From G965222535 sp965222535 (GTDB taxonomy: Bacteria > Pseudomonadota > Gammaproteobacteria > HK1), in the NCBI GenBank assembly GCA_965222535.1, contig OZ244957.1, forward strand, positions 310,001-374,000: a stretch of DNA of 64,000 bases, given 5' to 3'. Position numbers and translations under genes: made by a program. Below are positions 1-8,073 of the stretch, one piece after another (position 1 is the stretch's first letter; every line of letters starts with the position of its first letter). A model generated the notes under the pieces. It was not told the DNA's origin. It searched no databases and saw only the letters and a program-made list of their open reading frames with translations.

Positions 1-2
1 TC

Positions 3-611
3 GATATGAAGAGCGGGGCACCGGCGTTTGGTACGCCGGAATACATGCGTGCGACGCAGATGTCAGGGCAGATGGCGCGCTTTTATAACCTGCCGCTGCG
101 CGCCTCGAATGCCTGCGCCGCCAATTGCAGCGATGCTCAGGCCACTTGGGAGAGTGTGTTCTCGCTGTGGGCTTGCGTTGCGTCACGCACCAATGTGGTT
201 TACCACGCCGCCGGTTGGCTTGAGGGCGGTTTATGCGCGGGCTACGAAAAGTTTATCCTCGACTGCGAAACCCTGCAACAGATCAGCGTATACATGCAGC
301 GCACTGAAATCGATACCGAGGCGGCCCTGGAGGCCATCCAAGAAGTTGGTTCGCGCGGTCACTTCTTCGCTGCGAGTCACACTCAGGCGCGCTACAAAAC
401 GGCATTTTACCAACCCTTCCTCAGTGACTGGAGCAATTTCGAGAGCTGGCAGGAACGCGGTAGCCTACAGACACCCGAACGCGCCCATAAACTCTGGCAA
501 GCCATCCTTGATACCTTTGAACCCCCGCCCATCGATCGCGCCCACCACGAAGCCTTGCAAGCCTTTGTTGCTAAGCGCAAAGAGCAAGGAGGCATGGCAA
601 CCGATTTCTGA
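3..611 (+). CDS. Trimethylamine/glycine-betaine corrinoid methyltransferase (MttB family), C-terminal part
   Basis: This is the last ~203 codons of a gene whose start lies left of the window; the ATG at 6 is internal. The sequence matches the C-terminal TIM-barrel part of MttB-family methyltransferases: GAPAFGTPEY, MARFYNLPLR and the run from YHAAGWLEGGL to CETLQQISVYM are characteristic. Family members move a methyl group from trimethylamine, glycine betaine or related quaternary amines to a corrinoid protein. The substrate cannot be read from the fragment, and I cannot tell whether the missing part holds a pyrrolysine (amber) codon. The M19 dipeptidase and DUF3726 genes at 31-34.6 kb are typical companions of methylated-amine catabolism. 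No partner corrinoid protein is visible downstream; a repeat-bearing gap follows. Confidence 0.85.
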   Translation, partial: DMKSGAPAFGTPEYMRATQMSGQMARFYNLPLRASNACAANCSDAQATWESVFSLWACVASRTNVVYHAAGWLEGGLCAGYEKFILDCETLQQISVYMQRTEIDTEAALEAIQEVGSRGHFFAASHTQARYKTAFYQPFLSDWSNFESWQERGSLQTPERAHKLWQAILDTFEPPPIDRAHHEALQAFVAKRKEQGGMATDF

Positions 612-750
612 GGCCAACGTGCTGGCTGTTCAGCACCGCATCATGATGGCATAGTCACAAGGTGCGCTGGGGCTGATGGCAAGAAAAGCTGCTGTCATCG
701 TGAGCGGATGAAAATCGAATCATAAGAGAGCCAGCCGATAAATAAACTAG

Positions 751-859
751 GGGAGTCCCTCGAAAAACCCTAGAATGGGATAGGGGCTTGGGGGAAGGGT
801 TGCTATGAGAAATTTCGTGCACCATTGATTGATATACCCTTCACGCAATATAACACCCT
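751..859. repeat. Dispersed palindromic repeat, core family (copy 1)
   Basis: The copy starts with CCTCGAAAAACCC, runs through TTGGGGGAAGGG, and ends with ATATACCCTTCACGCAATATAACACC. The two G-rich and C-rich blocks can pair. It closely resembles copies at 7930, 49966 and 59414. The 612-1040 gap holds this element and no gene I can support. Confidence 0.75.
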
Positions 860-1040
860 AATAGTTATTCTGAGATTCACTCCGTAAAAAACAAAACCGA
901 ACAAAGTATTGCAGGGAAGCGCCTTTCACGCTTTGCATTCTAGGGGCTTTTTGATTTTGGCTGCCGGATTTCCATTCAGCCGCCCAATGGAAATCTGATT
1001 CTTAGCGATGTGACGGCTAAAGCTTTAACAGGGGGACGTT

Positions 1041-1466
1041 ATGAAAAAAGTTGTTTTGCTGACAGCGATGTTAATCTTAGGCGGCGTTGTATCTGCCAAT
1101 GAGCTGATATCAAAATCGCCGGCCAATGCGCGTGTGTATTTTATATCACCGCAAGCTGGGCAGACCGTGCAGAAAAAGCTCACCGTGCGCTTTGGCCTAG
1201 TTGGGATGGGGGTGGCACCTGCGGGCGTGAATCAGAAAAACACCGGTCACCACCACCTATTGATCGATAGCGCAATAGAATCCATTGATTTAACCACAAT
1301 TCTTCCTGCAACAGAGAAGATCAGGCATTTTGGCGGTGGTCAGACTGAGATCGATCTGGAGCTTTCACCGGGCACGCATACTTTACAACTTCTCTTGGGA
1401 AACTATGTGCATATTCCTCATGATGAGCCGGTTGTTTCACAGAAAATAACCATTCAGGTTCAATAA
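1041..1466 (+). CDS. Exported DUF4399 protein
   Basis: This is a 141-residue protein with a cleavable signal peptide (MKK, a hydrophobic stretch to about residue 18, then SAN), so it should be periplasmic. The mature part carries the DUF4399 signature: VYFISPQAGQ near residue 34, VRFGLVGMGVAPAGV around 49-64, the NTGHHHLLID histidine motif near 67, FGGGQTEIDLEL near 97, and LLLGNYVHIPHD near 118. The function of DUF4399 is not established; the clustered histidines suggest metal binding, which is inference. The GGGGG ribosome-binding stretch sits about 5 bases before the ATG. It stands alone between two gaps. Confidence 0.85.
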   Translation: MKKVVLLTAMLILGGVVSANELISKSPANARVYFISPQAGQTVQKKLTVRFGLVGMGVAPAGVNQKNTGHHHLLIDSAIESIDLTTILPATEKIRHFGGGQTEIDLELSPGTHTLQLLLGNYVHIPHDEPVVSQKITIQVQ

Positions 1467-1703
1467 CCTGAGCAGCAGCGCGAAAAAACCACCGGAATGG
1501 GGGAGGTTGAGGAGCAGGCCGCAATGATCATCAGATCAAAAAATCTTTAACTTTACCCGTGCGCGATAGTCAACCCGTAGAAAGGCTGAAGACCAAAACT
1601 TGTGCGCGAGTATTGGGCGTGGTGCATCCGGCAACTGAGATACAACCCCGCATTCCCAGCCACGCTTTTCTGTTTTCGTTCGGTTTTTGTCAGGGGAACC
1701 TCT

Positions 1704-2441
1704 ATGCCTTCCACTATCGCTATCGACGAAGCAACGGCCCGTAATGATCTTGCCGCCGCGCACCGCTTGGCGGTGATGCACGGTCTGAATGAAGGCACTT
1801 GGAACCACATCAGCTACCAGTTGGAGCATAGGATGCTGATTTCGCCCGGCTATACCCACTGGAGCCAGGTCTGCGCAAGCAATCTGACGTCGGTCAATGA
1901 CCAAGGGACGGTGGTTGGCGGTGCTTCAGCGCCGATCCGCCCGGGGTGGATCATTCATTACCCGCTACACCAACGCCGCCCGGATGCGCGCTGCATCGCT
2001 CATGTGCATTCCCCTTATGCGACTGCGCTGTCACTGCGCACCGACATTATGTTCGATGCGCAAAGCTCGCAACAAGCCGCCCAATTCTACGACGATGTCG
2101 CCTATTTCGAGATTTACGATGGGCTGCTGGACGCCCCTGAAGAGGGCTACCGGATGGCCGATGCACTGGGTCGTAAACGCGTACTGCTGCTGCGCAACCA
2201 CGGCGTAGTGGTTGTTGGTCAAAGCATCGCTGCAGTGTATATCGATCTCTACCAGTTTGAACGCGCCTGTATGTACCAGATGCTGGCCTGCGCAAGCGCA
2301 ACCGCCGTGTTGCAGCACATTCCCGCGAAACTAGCCGCCGCAATGACGCGCAACGCTCGCCACGATACCACCGATGCCGCTGCGCATTACGCCGGCATGA
2401 AGCGCTTGGTGTGCGCTAAGGAACCGGATTATGCAGAGTAG
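1704..2441 (+). CDS. Class II aldolase/adducin-family protein
   Basis: This is a 245-residue protein of the class II aldolase/adducin fold, used by fuculose- and ribulose-phosphate aldolases and related decarboxylases. Visible signatures are NEGTWNHIS near residue 26, MLISPG near 38, the zinc-ligand pair AHVHS, and the third histidine in LLLRNHGVVVVG. I prefer the ATG at 1704 over the upstream in-frame 1602 start because CAGGGGAA lies just before it and family homology begins only there. The substrate is unknown. Many homologues without an assigned substrate use this adducin-type variant. No partner gene adjoins it, so it is probably monocistronic. Confidence 0.8.
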   Translation: MPSTIAIDEATARNDLAAAHRLAVMHGLNEGTWNHISYQLEHRMLISPGYTHWSQVCASNLTSVNDQGTVVGGASAPIRPGWIIHYPLHQRRPDARCIAHVHSPYATALSLRTDIMFDAQSSQQAAQFYDDVAYFEIYDGLLDAPEEGYRMADALGRKRVLLLRNHGVVVVGQSIAAVYIDLYQFERACMYQMLACASATAVLQHIPAKLAAAMTRNARHDTTDAAAHYAGMKRLVCAKEPDYAE

Positions 2442-2583
2442 GCCCCACTCCTCCCGTGGCAGGGAATTTAAAAGACTTGATGACCGGTGCAAAGTAGCGA
2501 CTTTAAAGACCTAACCGGGGTGGCACAGAATAAGCAGGCGGTTAACCTATCACGGGTAAAGGTGGTTTAGTCTTTATTTCATA

Positions 2584-2708
2584 AATTTTGCCATACTAAT
2601 GGTGTTATGTTTGATAAAAGTTAGATTAATCAATAGGTTACGAAATCACTCGGTGCAACCATTCCCCCAAACCCTCATCCCTTTTTCAGGGTTTTCGAGG
2701 TTCCTGAT
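2584..2708. repeat. Dispersed palindromic repeat, core family, degraded copy
   Basis: Recognisable parts are TTAATCAATAGGTTACG, then ATTCCCCCAAACCCTCATCCC and GGGTTTTCGAGGTTCC. These correspond to the central block and 3' arm of the copy after polA (19866). The G-rich 5' arm has decayed. It lies in the 2442-3110 gap. Confidence 0.55.
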
Positions 2709-2800
2709 TGGATCCATTGCGCCGCGGCGCATCACGCCAGCCAAAGCGGCTGCTCAGTTACACCGCAGTACACCAAATCAAACCTCTGCTTCGCACCTAG

Positions 2801-2971
2801 CGGCTGGAGATCGTTATTGCACCCAAGCCCCAACCGTTGCCGTTTCACACGCAGCAGCCGGGGGATGCACCGGTGTCAGTGCCAGTGCCAGAAGAAAAGT
2901 CGCTCCACTTGCAGGTAGCGCCAAGCGCGCCAAAGACAACGGCTAAAGCCGCACTGGAAGCCAGCCGCTAG
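2801..2971 (+). pseudogene. Possible decayed gene tail (open frame without a start)
   Basis: A frame of 56 codons without a start lies between an in-frame TAG at 2798 and a TAG at 2969. It reads like a Pro/Ala-rich protein tail (LEIVIAPKPQPLPFHTQQPG, then PVSVPVPEEKSLHLQVAPSA). The frame upstream of the TAG is also open for about 28 codons. It could be the end of a dead gene interrupted by a nonsense codon, or chance coding potential in GC-rich DNA. I do not recognise a family. Confidence 0.2.
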
Positions 2972-3029
2972 GTTCTATCCCAGACAGCGCTCAGCCAGCG
3001 GCGCTGCGCTGGCATTGACAGACTTTTAC

Positions 3030-3058
3030 TTGTCGCGGCGAGGCAATCCGGCTAAACT
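3030..3058 (+). promoter_or_regulatory. Candidate sigma-70 promoter for rplU-rpmA
   Basis: TTGTCG at 3030-3035 and TAAACT at 3053-3058 are separated by 17 bases, leaving a leader of about 50 bases before rplU. A second TTGACA at 3015 has no matching -10 at the right distance. The call rests on motif reading only. Confidence 0.4.
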
Positions 3059-3110
3059 ATGCGTTCCCGATGCATCGCTCGGGGAATCATCATGTGGTGG
3101 AGATAATACA

Positions 3111-3431
3111 ATGTATGCAGTCATAATGACCAATGGCAAACAATACCGTGTCATGCTAGGGGAGCGGCTGAAAGTACAGCGCTTCAATGCAGCAGCGGTC
3201 GGTGATGTCATTGAATTCGACAAGATATTAATGCTCAACAATGGCAGTGAAGCGGCTATCGGTCATCCGTACGTGGCAGGTGCCAAGGTATCGGCCACCG
3301 TACAATCGCATGGCCGACATCGTAAAATACGGGTGCTCAAGTTTAAGCGACGCAAGGGCTATTTGCGCCACCAAGGCCACCGTCAGGATTATACCGAAGT
3401 TACGATCAACGAAATAAGCACGGCTAACTAG
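3111..3431 (+). CDS. rplU: 50S ribosomal protein L21
   Basis: This is a 106-residue large-subunit protein that binds 23S rRNA. Family landmarks are MYAVIMTNGKQYRV at the N-terminus, LKVQRFNAAAVGDVIEFDKI in the middle, and KRRKGYLRHQGHRQDYTEV near the C-terminus. The start is the ATG at 3111, preceded by GTGGTGGAGA; the longer in-frame extension to 3015 has no homology. It is followed 13 bases later by rpmA, the usual order, and the two are presumably co-transcribed from the promoter near 3030. The common third member, obgE, is not downstream here. Confidence 0.95.
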   Translation: MYAVIMTNGKQYRVMLGERLKVQRFNAAAVGDVIEFDKILMLNNGSEAAIGHPYVAGAKVSATVQSHGRHRKIRVLKFKRRKGYLRHQGHRQDYTEVTINEISTAN

Positions 3432-3444
3432 GGCATCGCAACCA

Positions 3445-3729
3445 ATGGCACATAAAAAAGCAGGCGGCCGCAGCAAAAACGGACGCGATTCAAAGTCCAA
3501 GCGATTGGGGATAAAACTCTACGGCGGGCAATTCGCCCGTGCCGGCAACATCATTGTGCGCCAGCGGGGCACCTGCTACCACGCAGCGGATAACGTCGGC
3601 TGTGGGCGCGATTACACACTGTTCGCCACCGCCGACGGACTGGTTGTATATCAGCGCAAAGGCCGACCCAAGCGGCGCACGGTCAGCGTCGTACCACAAC
3701 CCCAACCAAGCGCCGGCCTTATCTGCTAG
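3445..3729 (+). CDS. rpmA: 50S ribosomal protein L27
   Basis: This is a 94-residue L27 with the invariant N-terminus MAHKKAGGRSKNGRDSKSKR, which reaches the peptidyl-transferase centre, then GNIIVRQRGT and DNVGCGRDYTLFATADG. There is no N-terminal pre-sequence of the kind cleaved in Firmicutes. The C-terminus has a short Pro/Gln-rich extension (VVPQPQPSAGLIC) beyond the usual end, which is slightly unusual. It is the second gene of the rplU operon. A gene-free stretch of about 230 bases separates it from the exonuclease III gene. Confidence 0.95.
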   Translation: MAHKKAGGRSKNGRDSKSKRLGIKLYGGQFARAGNIIVRQRGTCYHAADNVGCGRDYTLFATADGLVVYQRKGRPKRRTVSVVPQPQPSAGLIC

Positions 3730-3961
3730 GCACAGCGCCAAAACCTTGGCGGCAGCAAACCATGAGCTTGCCTGCCCCAGCACTTGGCGCGATGGCGTGC
3801 GATCCAATCCGATCGGCATCCTAAGGCGCTGCTTTTTTGCAGCCGCTTTGCATTGCGCTTCCAGCCCGTTAACGCCCCCTACCTCCTAGGCATTGCGCGC
3901 CGCAGCGCTGTTGTGTTGGTCGTTAATCACATACGGTTAACGCTTGCCTAGCCGGTTTGCG

Positions 3962-4774
3962 ATGCGCATCGTAACACTAAACGCCAACGGCATTCGCGCC
4001 GCCGCCCGTAAAGGGTTTTTTAAATGGCTTGAGCGCCAACAGGCCGATGTCGTGTGTTTGCAGGAAATCAAAGCCCGCGCCGACGACCTGCACGATAAAA
4101 TCTATTATCCCGCTGGCTTCCATTGCCATTACTACAGTGCACAGCGCCCGGGATACAGCGGCGTTGCGATACTCTCCAGAGAACGACCATCACAGCAGAT
4201 CCACGGTCTTGGGTGGGACGACATCGACATTGAAGCGCGTTATCTTGAGCTGCGCTACACGGATCTTGCGATTGTATCGCTGTACGTACCCTCAGGCACT
4301 TCAGGCGCGGTGCGCCAAACGTTCAAAATGAACTTTCTGCAACGTTTTAGCGATCATCTCAAGACCTTAAAAGCGACGGTCGCTTCGATCGTTATCTGCG
4401 GGGATCTGAACATCGCGCATAAGCCGATTGATCTGAAAAACTGGCGTGCGAATCAAAAGAACTCAGGTTTTTTGCCCGAAGAGCGTGCGTGGCTCGACGT
4501 GTTATTTGAAAGCATCGGCTACGTCGATGGGTTTCGCGTGGTTGACAGCGCCGCCGAGCGCTACACCTGGTGGTCGAATCGCGGACAAGCATGGGCGAAT
4601 AACACTGGGTGGCGGCTGGACTATCAGATCATCAGCCCAGAGCTGCAAAAACAGGTGCTGCGGGCGCATATTTACACCGCGGAGCGCTTTTCTGACCATG
4701 CCCCGCTGATCATTGATTACCGGCACCCGCTACCGCCAGAAAGCCTTGCGCTAGCGCCCTCAGGAAAACGCTGA
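3962..4774 (+). CDS. xthA: Exodeoxyribonuclease III / AP endonuclease
   Basis: This is a 270-residue EEP-fold nuclease that cleaves at abasic sites in base-excision repair and removes nucleotides 3'-5'. Catalytic and metal-binding signatures are all present: LNANGIRAA with the metal-site Asn, VVCLQEIKA with the Glu, the Tyr region GYSGVAILSR, GDLNIAH with the Asp/Asn pair, the NSGFLPEERAWLD loop, NNTGWRLDYQ, and the catalytic SDHAP near the C-terminus. A TTG at 3944 would add six residues; the ATG at 3962 begins exactly at the conserved MRIVTLN. It is a single gene between repeat-rich gaps. Confidence 0.93.
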   Translation: MRIVTLNANGIRAAARKGFFKWLERQQADVVCLQEIKARADDLHDKIYYPAGFHCHYYSAQRPGYSGVAILSRERPSQQIHGLGWDDIDIEARYLELRYTDLAIVSLYVPSGTSGAVRQTFKMNFLQRFSDHLKTLKATVASIVICGDLNIAHKPIDLKNWRANQKNSGFLPEERAWLDVLFESIGYVDGFRVVDSAAERYTWWSNRGQAWANNTGWRLDYQIISPELQKQVLRAHIYTAERFSDHAPLIIDYRHPLPPESLALAPSGKR

Positions 4775-4853
4775 CGCACGAGGAGTTGGCGGCAACTGAC
4801 AGAATTAGGGCGCAGCGTTCGGCTACAGAGGCTTATGCACCGCCCTGTTGGCT

Positions 4854-4890
4854 GCCTCGAAAAACTGGCATAGCCTGCTTTTCGAGGTAC
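4854..4890. repeat. 40-bp hairpin repeat (CCTCGAAAAA family)
   Basis: GCCTCGAAAAACTGGC pairs with GCCTGCTTTTCGAGGT around a short loop. This is one of at least nine copies in the window. The gap 4775-5395 is filled by this and the next three repeats, with no supported gene. Confidence 0.7.
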
Positions 4891-4910
4891 TAAAATAGAG
4901 CATAATATTG

Positions 4911-5008
4911 TATAAATGTTATATTAATCAAATGCTTATTAGATTGCTTACAACACCCCTTCTCCCCAACACATCATCCCACCTTAGGATTTTCGAAGTA
5001 CCCCTAAT
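4911..5008. repeat. Dispersed palindromic repeat, core family, diverged copy
   Basis: It contains ATTAATCAAATGCTTATT, then CCCCTTCTCCCCAACACATC and GGATTTTCGAAGTACCCC, matching the central block and right arm of the core family. The left G-rich arm is missing or decayed. Confidence 0.5.
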
Positions 5009-5094
5009 TAGGAGCGCCTGCGGCACGCCGTTCGCTGCCCTCTCGATCCGCTCGACGGCACCACGAAATGATTGCTGGAAGGGGCATTCTTCCC

Positions 5095-5215
5095 CAATAT
5101 AACCGTCTTTTCTACAAAAACCTCGCCGCCCCTTCACCCCCCTCCCCTCCAGAGGAAGGGCGGCCCAGGCCAAGCATGGGAACGCGTTCGATCAAGCATC
5201 TTGAAGGATTACAAG
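5095..5215. repeat. Dispersed repeat shared with 47185-47300 (inverted)
   Basis: The segment GATCAAGCATCTTGAAGGAT plus TACAAGTATG is the reverse complement of CTTGTAATCCTTCAAAATGC near 47190. Flanking GC-rich hairpin-like sequence is present at both places. It is a low-copy family of unknown nature. Confidence 0.45.
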
Positions 5216-5220
5216 TATGG

Positions 5221-5316
5221 GATTTGTCTATTGGGTGAATGGTTATAAATCAACGACTTAAGTTATATGTGAGCATATCCCTTCCCCCCTCCCATTGAGG
5301 TTTTTAGAGGTGCCCA
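5221..5316. repeat. Dispersed palindromic repeat, core family
   Basis: GTCTATTGGGTGAATGGTTA, then AATCAACGACTTAAGTTATA, CCCTTCCCCCCTCCCATTGA and GGTTTTTAGAGGTGCCC follow the family consensus. It lies about 80 bases before the cyclase gene, so it may sit in that gene's promoter region. Confidence 0.65.
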
Positions 5317-5395
5317 GTATATATGGCCTGCGCCGATCTGCGCCCCGCGCCACGGCGCTCGCGCTACCGTCGATTGATGAGCAGCCGTTAATCCC

Positions 5396-7177
5396 ATGCC
5401 TGAAAAATACCGCATTCCGATTACCACCATCACCGTTTTCGGTGCCAGCGCCTTACTCACCGTCGCGGTGGTGACGGCGCTCTATCTCGGCTTCAATCAG
5501 GCCGCCCAAAGCACCCGCCAATTGTGGGCTGATCAATCCCAGACACTGATCGATGCGATGGAGCAAAGCCTTGATTCTCAATTGAAGCCGATCCGCCTAC
5601 AAGCGCGCCGGATAGCCAAAAGTATTCATGACCTATCTCATCCTGCAGCGCTGGACGAATACATATTCGGTGCCCTTACAGCAACCCCTCAGGTGATTGG
5701 CGTCGCGGTTGTAACCAAGGAGGGGCGTAGTCGGCGCTGGCTGCGTGATGAACCCACCGCGATTGACGAGGACTGGTCGCAGCGCCCTGAAATTATGGGC
5801 TGGATCAACGCTGCCAAAGCACAAAACGCGGCCACTTGGCGTGCGCCTATCTGGGAAGCGTCGGTAACAATAGCAACCCTGCTTCACGACATCCCACTGC
5901 ATAACGACGCCGGAGAATTTATCGGTGTTTTCGCTCAGGTTATCCCGATACGCGAGCTATCTGGTTTTCTCTCCAGCGCCTATACCGATACAGGCATTAC
6001 TCCGTTCGTGCTGTACGACAAACAATTCGTACTTTCCCACCCTCTCATGATCAGCGGCGGCTTTTCCACCACGCCCGAACAACCGCTACCGACAATCGAA
6101 GACATCGGGGATACTATTCTGAGTCGTTTATGGACCTCGGATGCAAACTCGCCATTTATCGCTGACCTGATGCTAGACACCAACACCAGCGGCACTTATT
6201 GGGGCGATCATTATTACCTTTATCTGTCCCGCAATATAAACCGCTACGGCCCCGCTCCCTGGACCATCGGCGCGTATATCAACACCTCCCTCATCAGCGG
6301 CGACGACACCGAGCGCTTGCTCCAAGCGCTGGCAGTCGGCTTCAGCGTACTGTTGATCGCCATCGCCGCTGCGATTGTGGTGGGGCGAAAAGTAAGCGTA
6401 CCGATAACCGCCATCGCCAGCGCCGCCGATGCCGTCAACAACGAGCGGCTTCAGCAAATACCGCCATTGGTCGGCAGCCGTATTCGAGAGTTGGATGAGG
6501 CCAGTCAAGCGTTCAACAACATGCTCCAAGGCTTGCGCGAGCGCAATCTGATCCGTGACACTCTGGGGCGCTTCGTGCCCCGGGAGGTCGCCCGATCATT
6601 GCTCGCCGGTGGCGGCGACCTCCAGGCTAGGCAAACCACGGCGACAATATTATTTTGCGATATTGAATCGTTCACCCGCCTCACCGAATCACTCGGCGCG
6701 GTCAAAATCGTGACTGTGCTGAACGCCTATTTCTCGTCGATGGTGGAAATTCTTGAAACCCATGGAGGGGTAGTGACGCAATTCCAAGGCGATGCCATTC
6801 TAGCGACGTTTAACGTCCCGCTGGTCAATCCCAACCACGCCAACAATGCCCTACTCTGCGCCCGAAAGATGCTTGCCTGCGTCGCCGACACCGCATTCGC
6901 TGGCGAGAAGCTGAACATTCGGATCGGGATTAACACCGGCGCGGTGGTCGCCGGCGCGATCGGCGCGAAGGGCCGCCTGAGCTACACCGTTCACGGCGAC
7001 GCGGTCAATCTCGCCGCCCGCCTTGAAGCAATGAACAAAGAATACGGTAGCCGATTGCTGGTATCTGGAGAAACTGCCGCTCTGTCACAGGGATTTGTAT
7101 TCACCCGGGTGGGGGAAACCAGCGCACGCGGACAAAGCCGCTTGGTTGAGCTTTATACGATAGCGAACGCTGCGTAA
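5396..7177 (+). CDS. Membrane sensor adenylate/guanylate cyclase (class III)
   Basis: This 593-residue protein has the layout TM helix (about 13-33), a large extracytoplasmic sensor (about 35-300, Cache-like by length and position), TM helix (about 308-330), HAMP (about 330-385), and a class III cyclase catalytic domain (about 412-560). The metal-binding aspartates are in FCDIESFTRL and FQGDAILATF. The transition-state Asn and Arg are in HGDAVNLAARLE. The usual substrate-selecting Lys is Gln in VVTQFQGD and its partner is Thr (SYTVHGD), so ATP versus GTP is not certain. It should convert an external signal into a cyclic nucleotide. It stands alone, with repeats on both sides. Confidence 0.88.
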   Translation: MPEKYRIPITTITVFGASALLTVAVVTALYLGFNQAAQSTRQLWADQSQTLIDAMEQSLDSQLKPIRLQARRIAKSIHDLSHPAALDEYIFGALTATPQVIGVAVVTKEGRSRRWLRDEPTAIDEDWSQRPEIMGWINAAKAQNAATWRAPIWEASVTIATLLHDIPLHNDAGEFIGVFAQVIPIRELSGFLSSAYTDTGITPFVLYDKQFVLSHPLMISGGFSTTPEQPLPTIEDIGDTILSRLWTSDANSPFIADLMLDTNTSGTYWGDHYYLYLSRNINRYGPAPWTIGAYINTSLISGDDTERLLQALAVGFSVLLIAIAAAIVVGRKVSVPITAIASAADAVNNERLQQIPPLVGSRIRELDEASQAFNNMLQGLRERNLIRDTLGRFVPREVARSLLAGGGDLQARQTTATILFCDIESFTRLTESLGAVKIVTVLNAYFSSMVEILETHGGVVTQFQGDAILATFNVPLVNPNHANNALLCARKMLACVADTAFAGEKLNIRIGINTGAVVAGAIGAKGRLSYTVHGDAVNLAARLEAMNKEYGSRLLVSGETAALSQGFVFTRVGETSARGQSRLVELYTIANAA

Positions 7178-7470
7178 AGCATAGTGGTTTTCCGTGTAAG
7201 CCCCAAGCCGTAATGGATTAACCTGAATCCGTGAGATGAGTAACGCAAAAGCAATTCTAAGTCATTGATTACGTTAAATATTCTGGGTTTATTAAAAATT
7301 CACCTGTGGGGTGATTAAATAAAAAGGTTAATTTAAACGATATTCTACTTATAAATCAATAGCTTAGGTTAAGCTTTACGATGTCGAACTCGCGAATTCA
7401 AGGGTTTGTTTACAGCTCCCAATCAATCAGAGTCACCGCTCTTTTCCAACCCCTCATACACCACTTTCGG

Positions 7471-7548
7471 TTATAGCTCGAGGAATACGGTCACAATCAG
7501 TAGTATGATGATTGCCCAGAAGGTATGGCGTTCGATGAACTGCCTCAT
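7471..7548 (-). CDS. Candidate 25-residue membrane peptide
   Basis: On the minus strand an ATG at 7548 opens a 25-codon frame, MRQFIERHTF followed by WAIIILLIVTVFLEL, ending in TAA at 7471. It has a basic N-terminus and one perfect hydrophobic helix. A GATGGGGT stretch lies about 9 bases before the ATG, and an in-frame TGA just upstream rules out a longer protein. I recognise no family. It is the only coding signal in the 900-base gap 7178-8073, and it may be chance. Confidence 0.3.
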   Translation of the reverse strand: MRQFIERHTFWAIIILLIVTVFLEL

Positions 7549-7746
7549 GAATCAGACCCCATCGGTAACTGAAAAAGGAGCAGACGCCAGCAAATAATGA
7601 TCAGCTCATTATTATTTGACATGTGGCGATACCGCTCCTGATGTAAAATTGAGGCTCCTCGACGTTTCGAGTGGATTAGCCATTGTTTAGTACCTCGCCA
7701 GCAGGGCTGGCAATCATATAGATCATCGTGATGAAGTTTTTGTTGG

Positions 7747-7885
7747 TGATCTCGCAATAAGTCCAATTGATCCTGTTTTGGTCATTATTAACGCCGATAA
7801 TTGATTTGTAAGGTGTTGATATTGAAGGATATTATTTTACGTACCAGAACACAAAGATAGACGCGGGCGACTTATTGCGAGATCA
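7747..7885. mobile_element. MITE-like element with perfect 15-bp terminal inverted repeats
   Basis: The left end TGATCTCGCAATAAG (7747-7761) is the exact reverse complement of the right end CTTATTGCGAGATCA (7871-7885). The 139-bp interior has no gene and contains TTTTGGTCATTATTAACGCC, also found at 30689-30865 and 35204-35290. No transposase in the window has been linked to it. Confidence 0.65.
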
Positions 7886-7929
7886 TCTTTGTTGGTTCGG
7901 TAGCCGCGATCCCTGTCAACCCAAAGCAG

Positions 7930-8012
7930 TAATCGATTAATATACCCTTCCCCCAATATAACACCATGAAGGTGCCTCGAAAAGCGGGCGAAGCTGGTTT
8001 TTCGAGGCACCC
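7930..8012. repeat. Core-family repeat fragment followed by 40-bp hairpin
   Basis: ATCGATTAATATACCCTTCC plus CCCAATATAACACC is the right half of the core family. It is followed at 7971-8012 by a hairpin, GGTGCCTCGAAAAGC against GGTTTTTCGAGGCACC. The same core-then-hairpin order occurs at 49966-50128 and 59414-59565. Confidence 0.7.
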
Positions 8013-8073
8013 TACTGATCAAGCACCTGAAGGGGGAGCTTGAACCAATGCTGGAGGAGCAAGGCAAGCAACG

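Noticed and set aside
2599..2946. 115-codon plus-strand frame between the aldolase-like gene and rplU
   Set aside because: It starts inside a degraded dispersed repeat, has no ribosome-binding site and no family features; the frame one base off looks more protein-like.
3030..3110. Possible riboswitch or L21-binding leader before rplU
   Set aside because: The leader is only about 50 bases and I see no convincing stem-loop.
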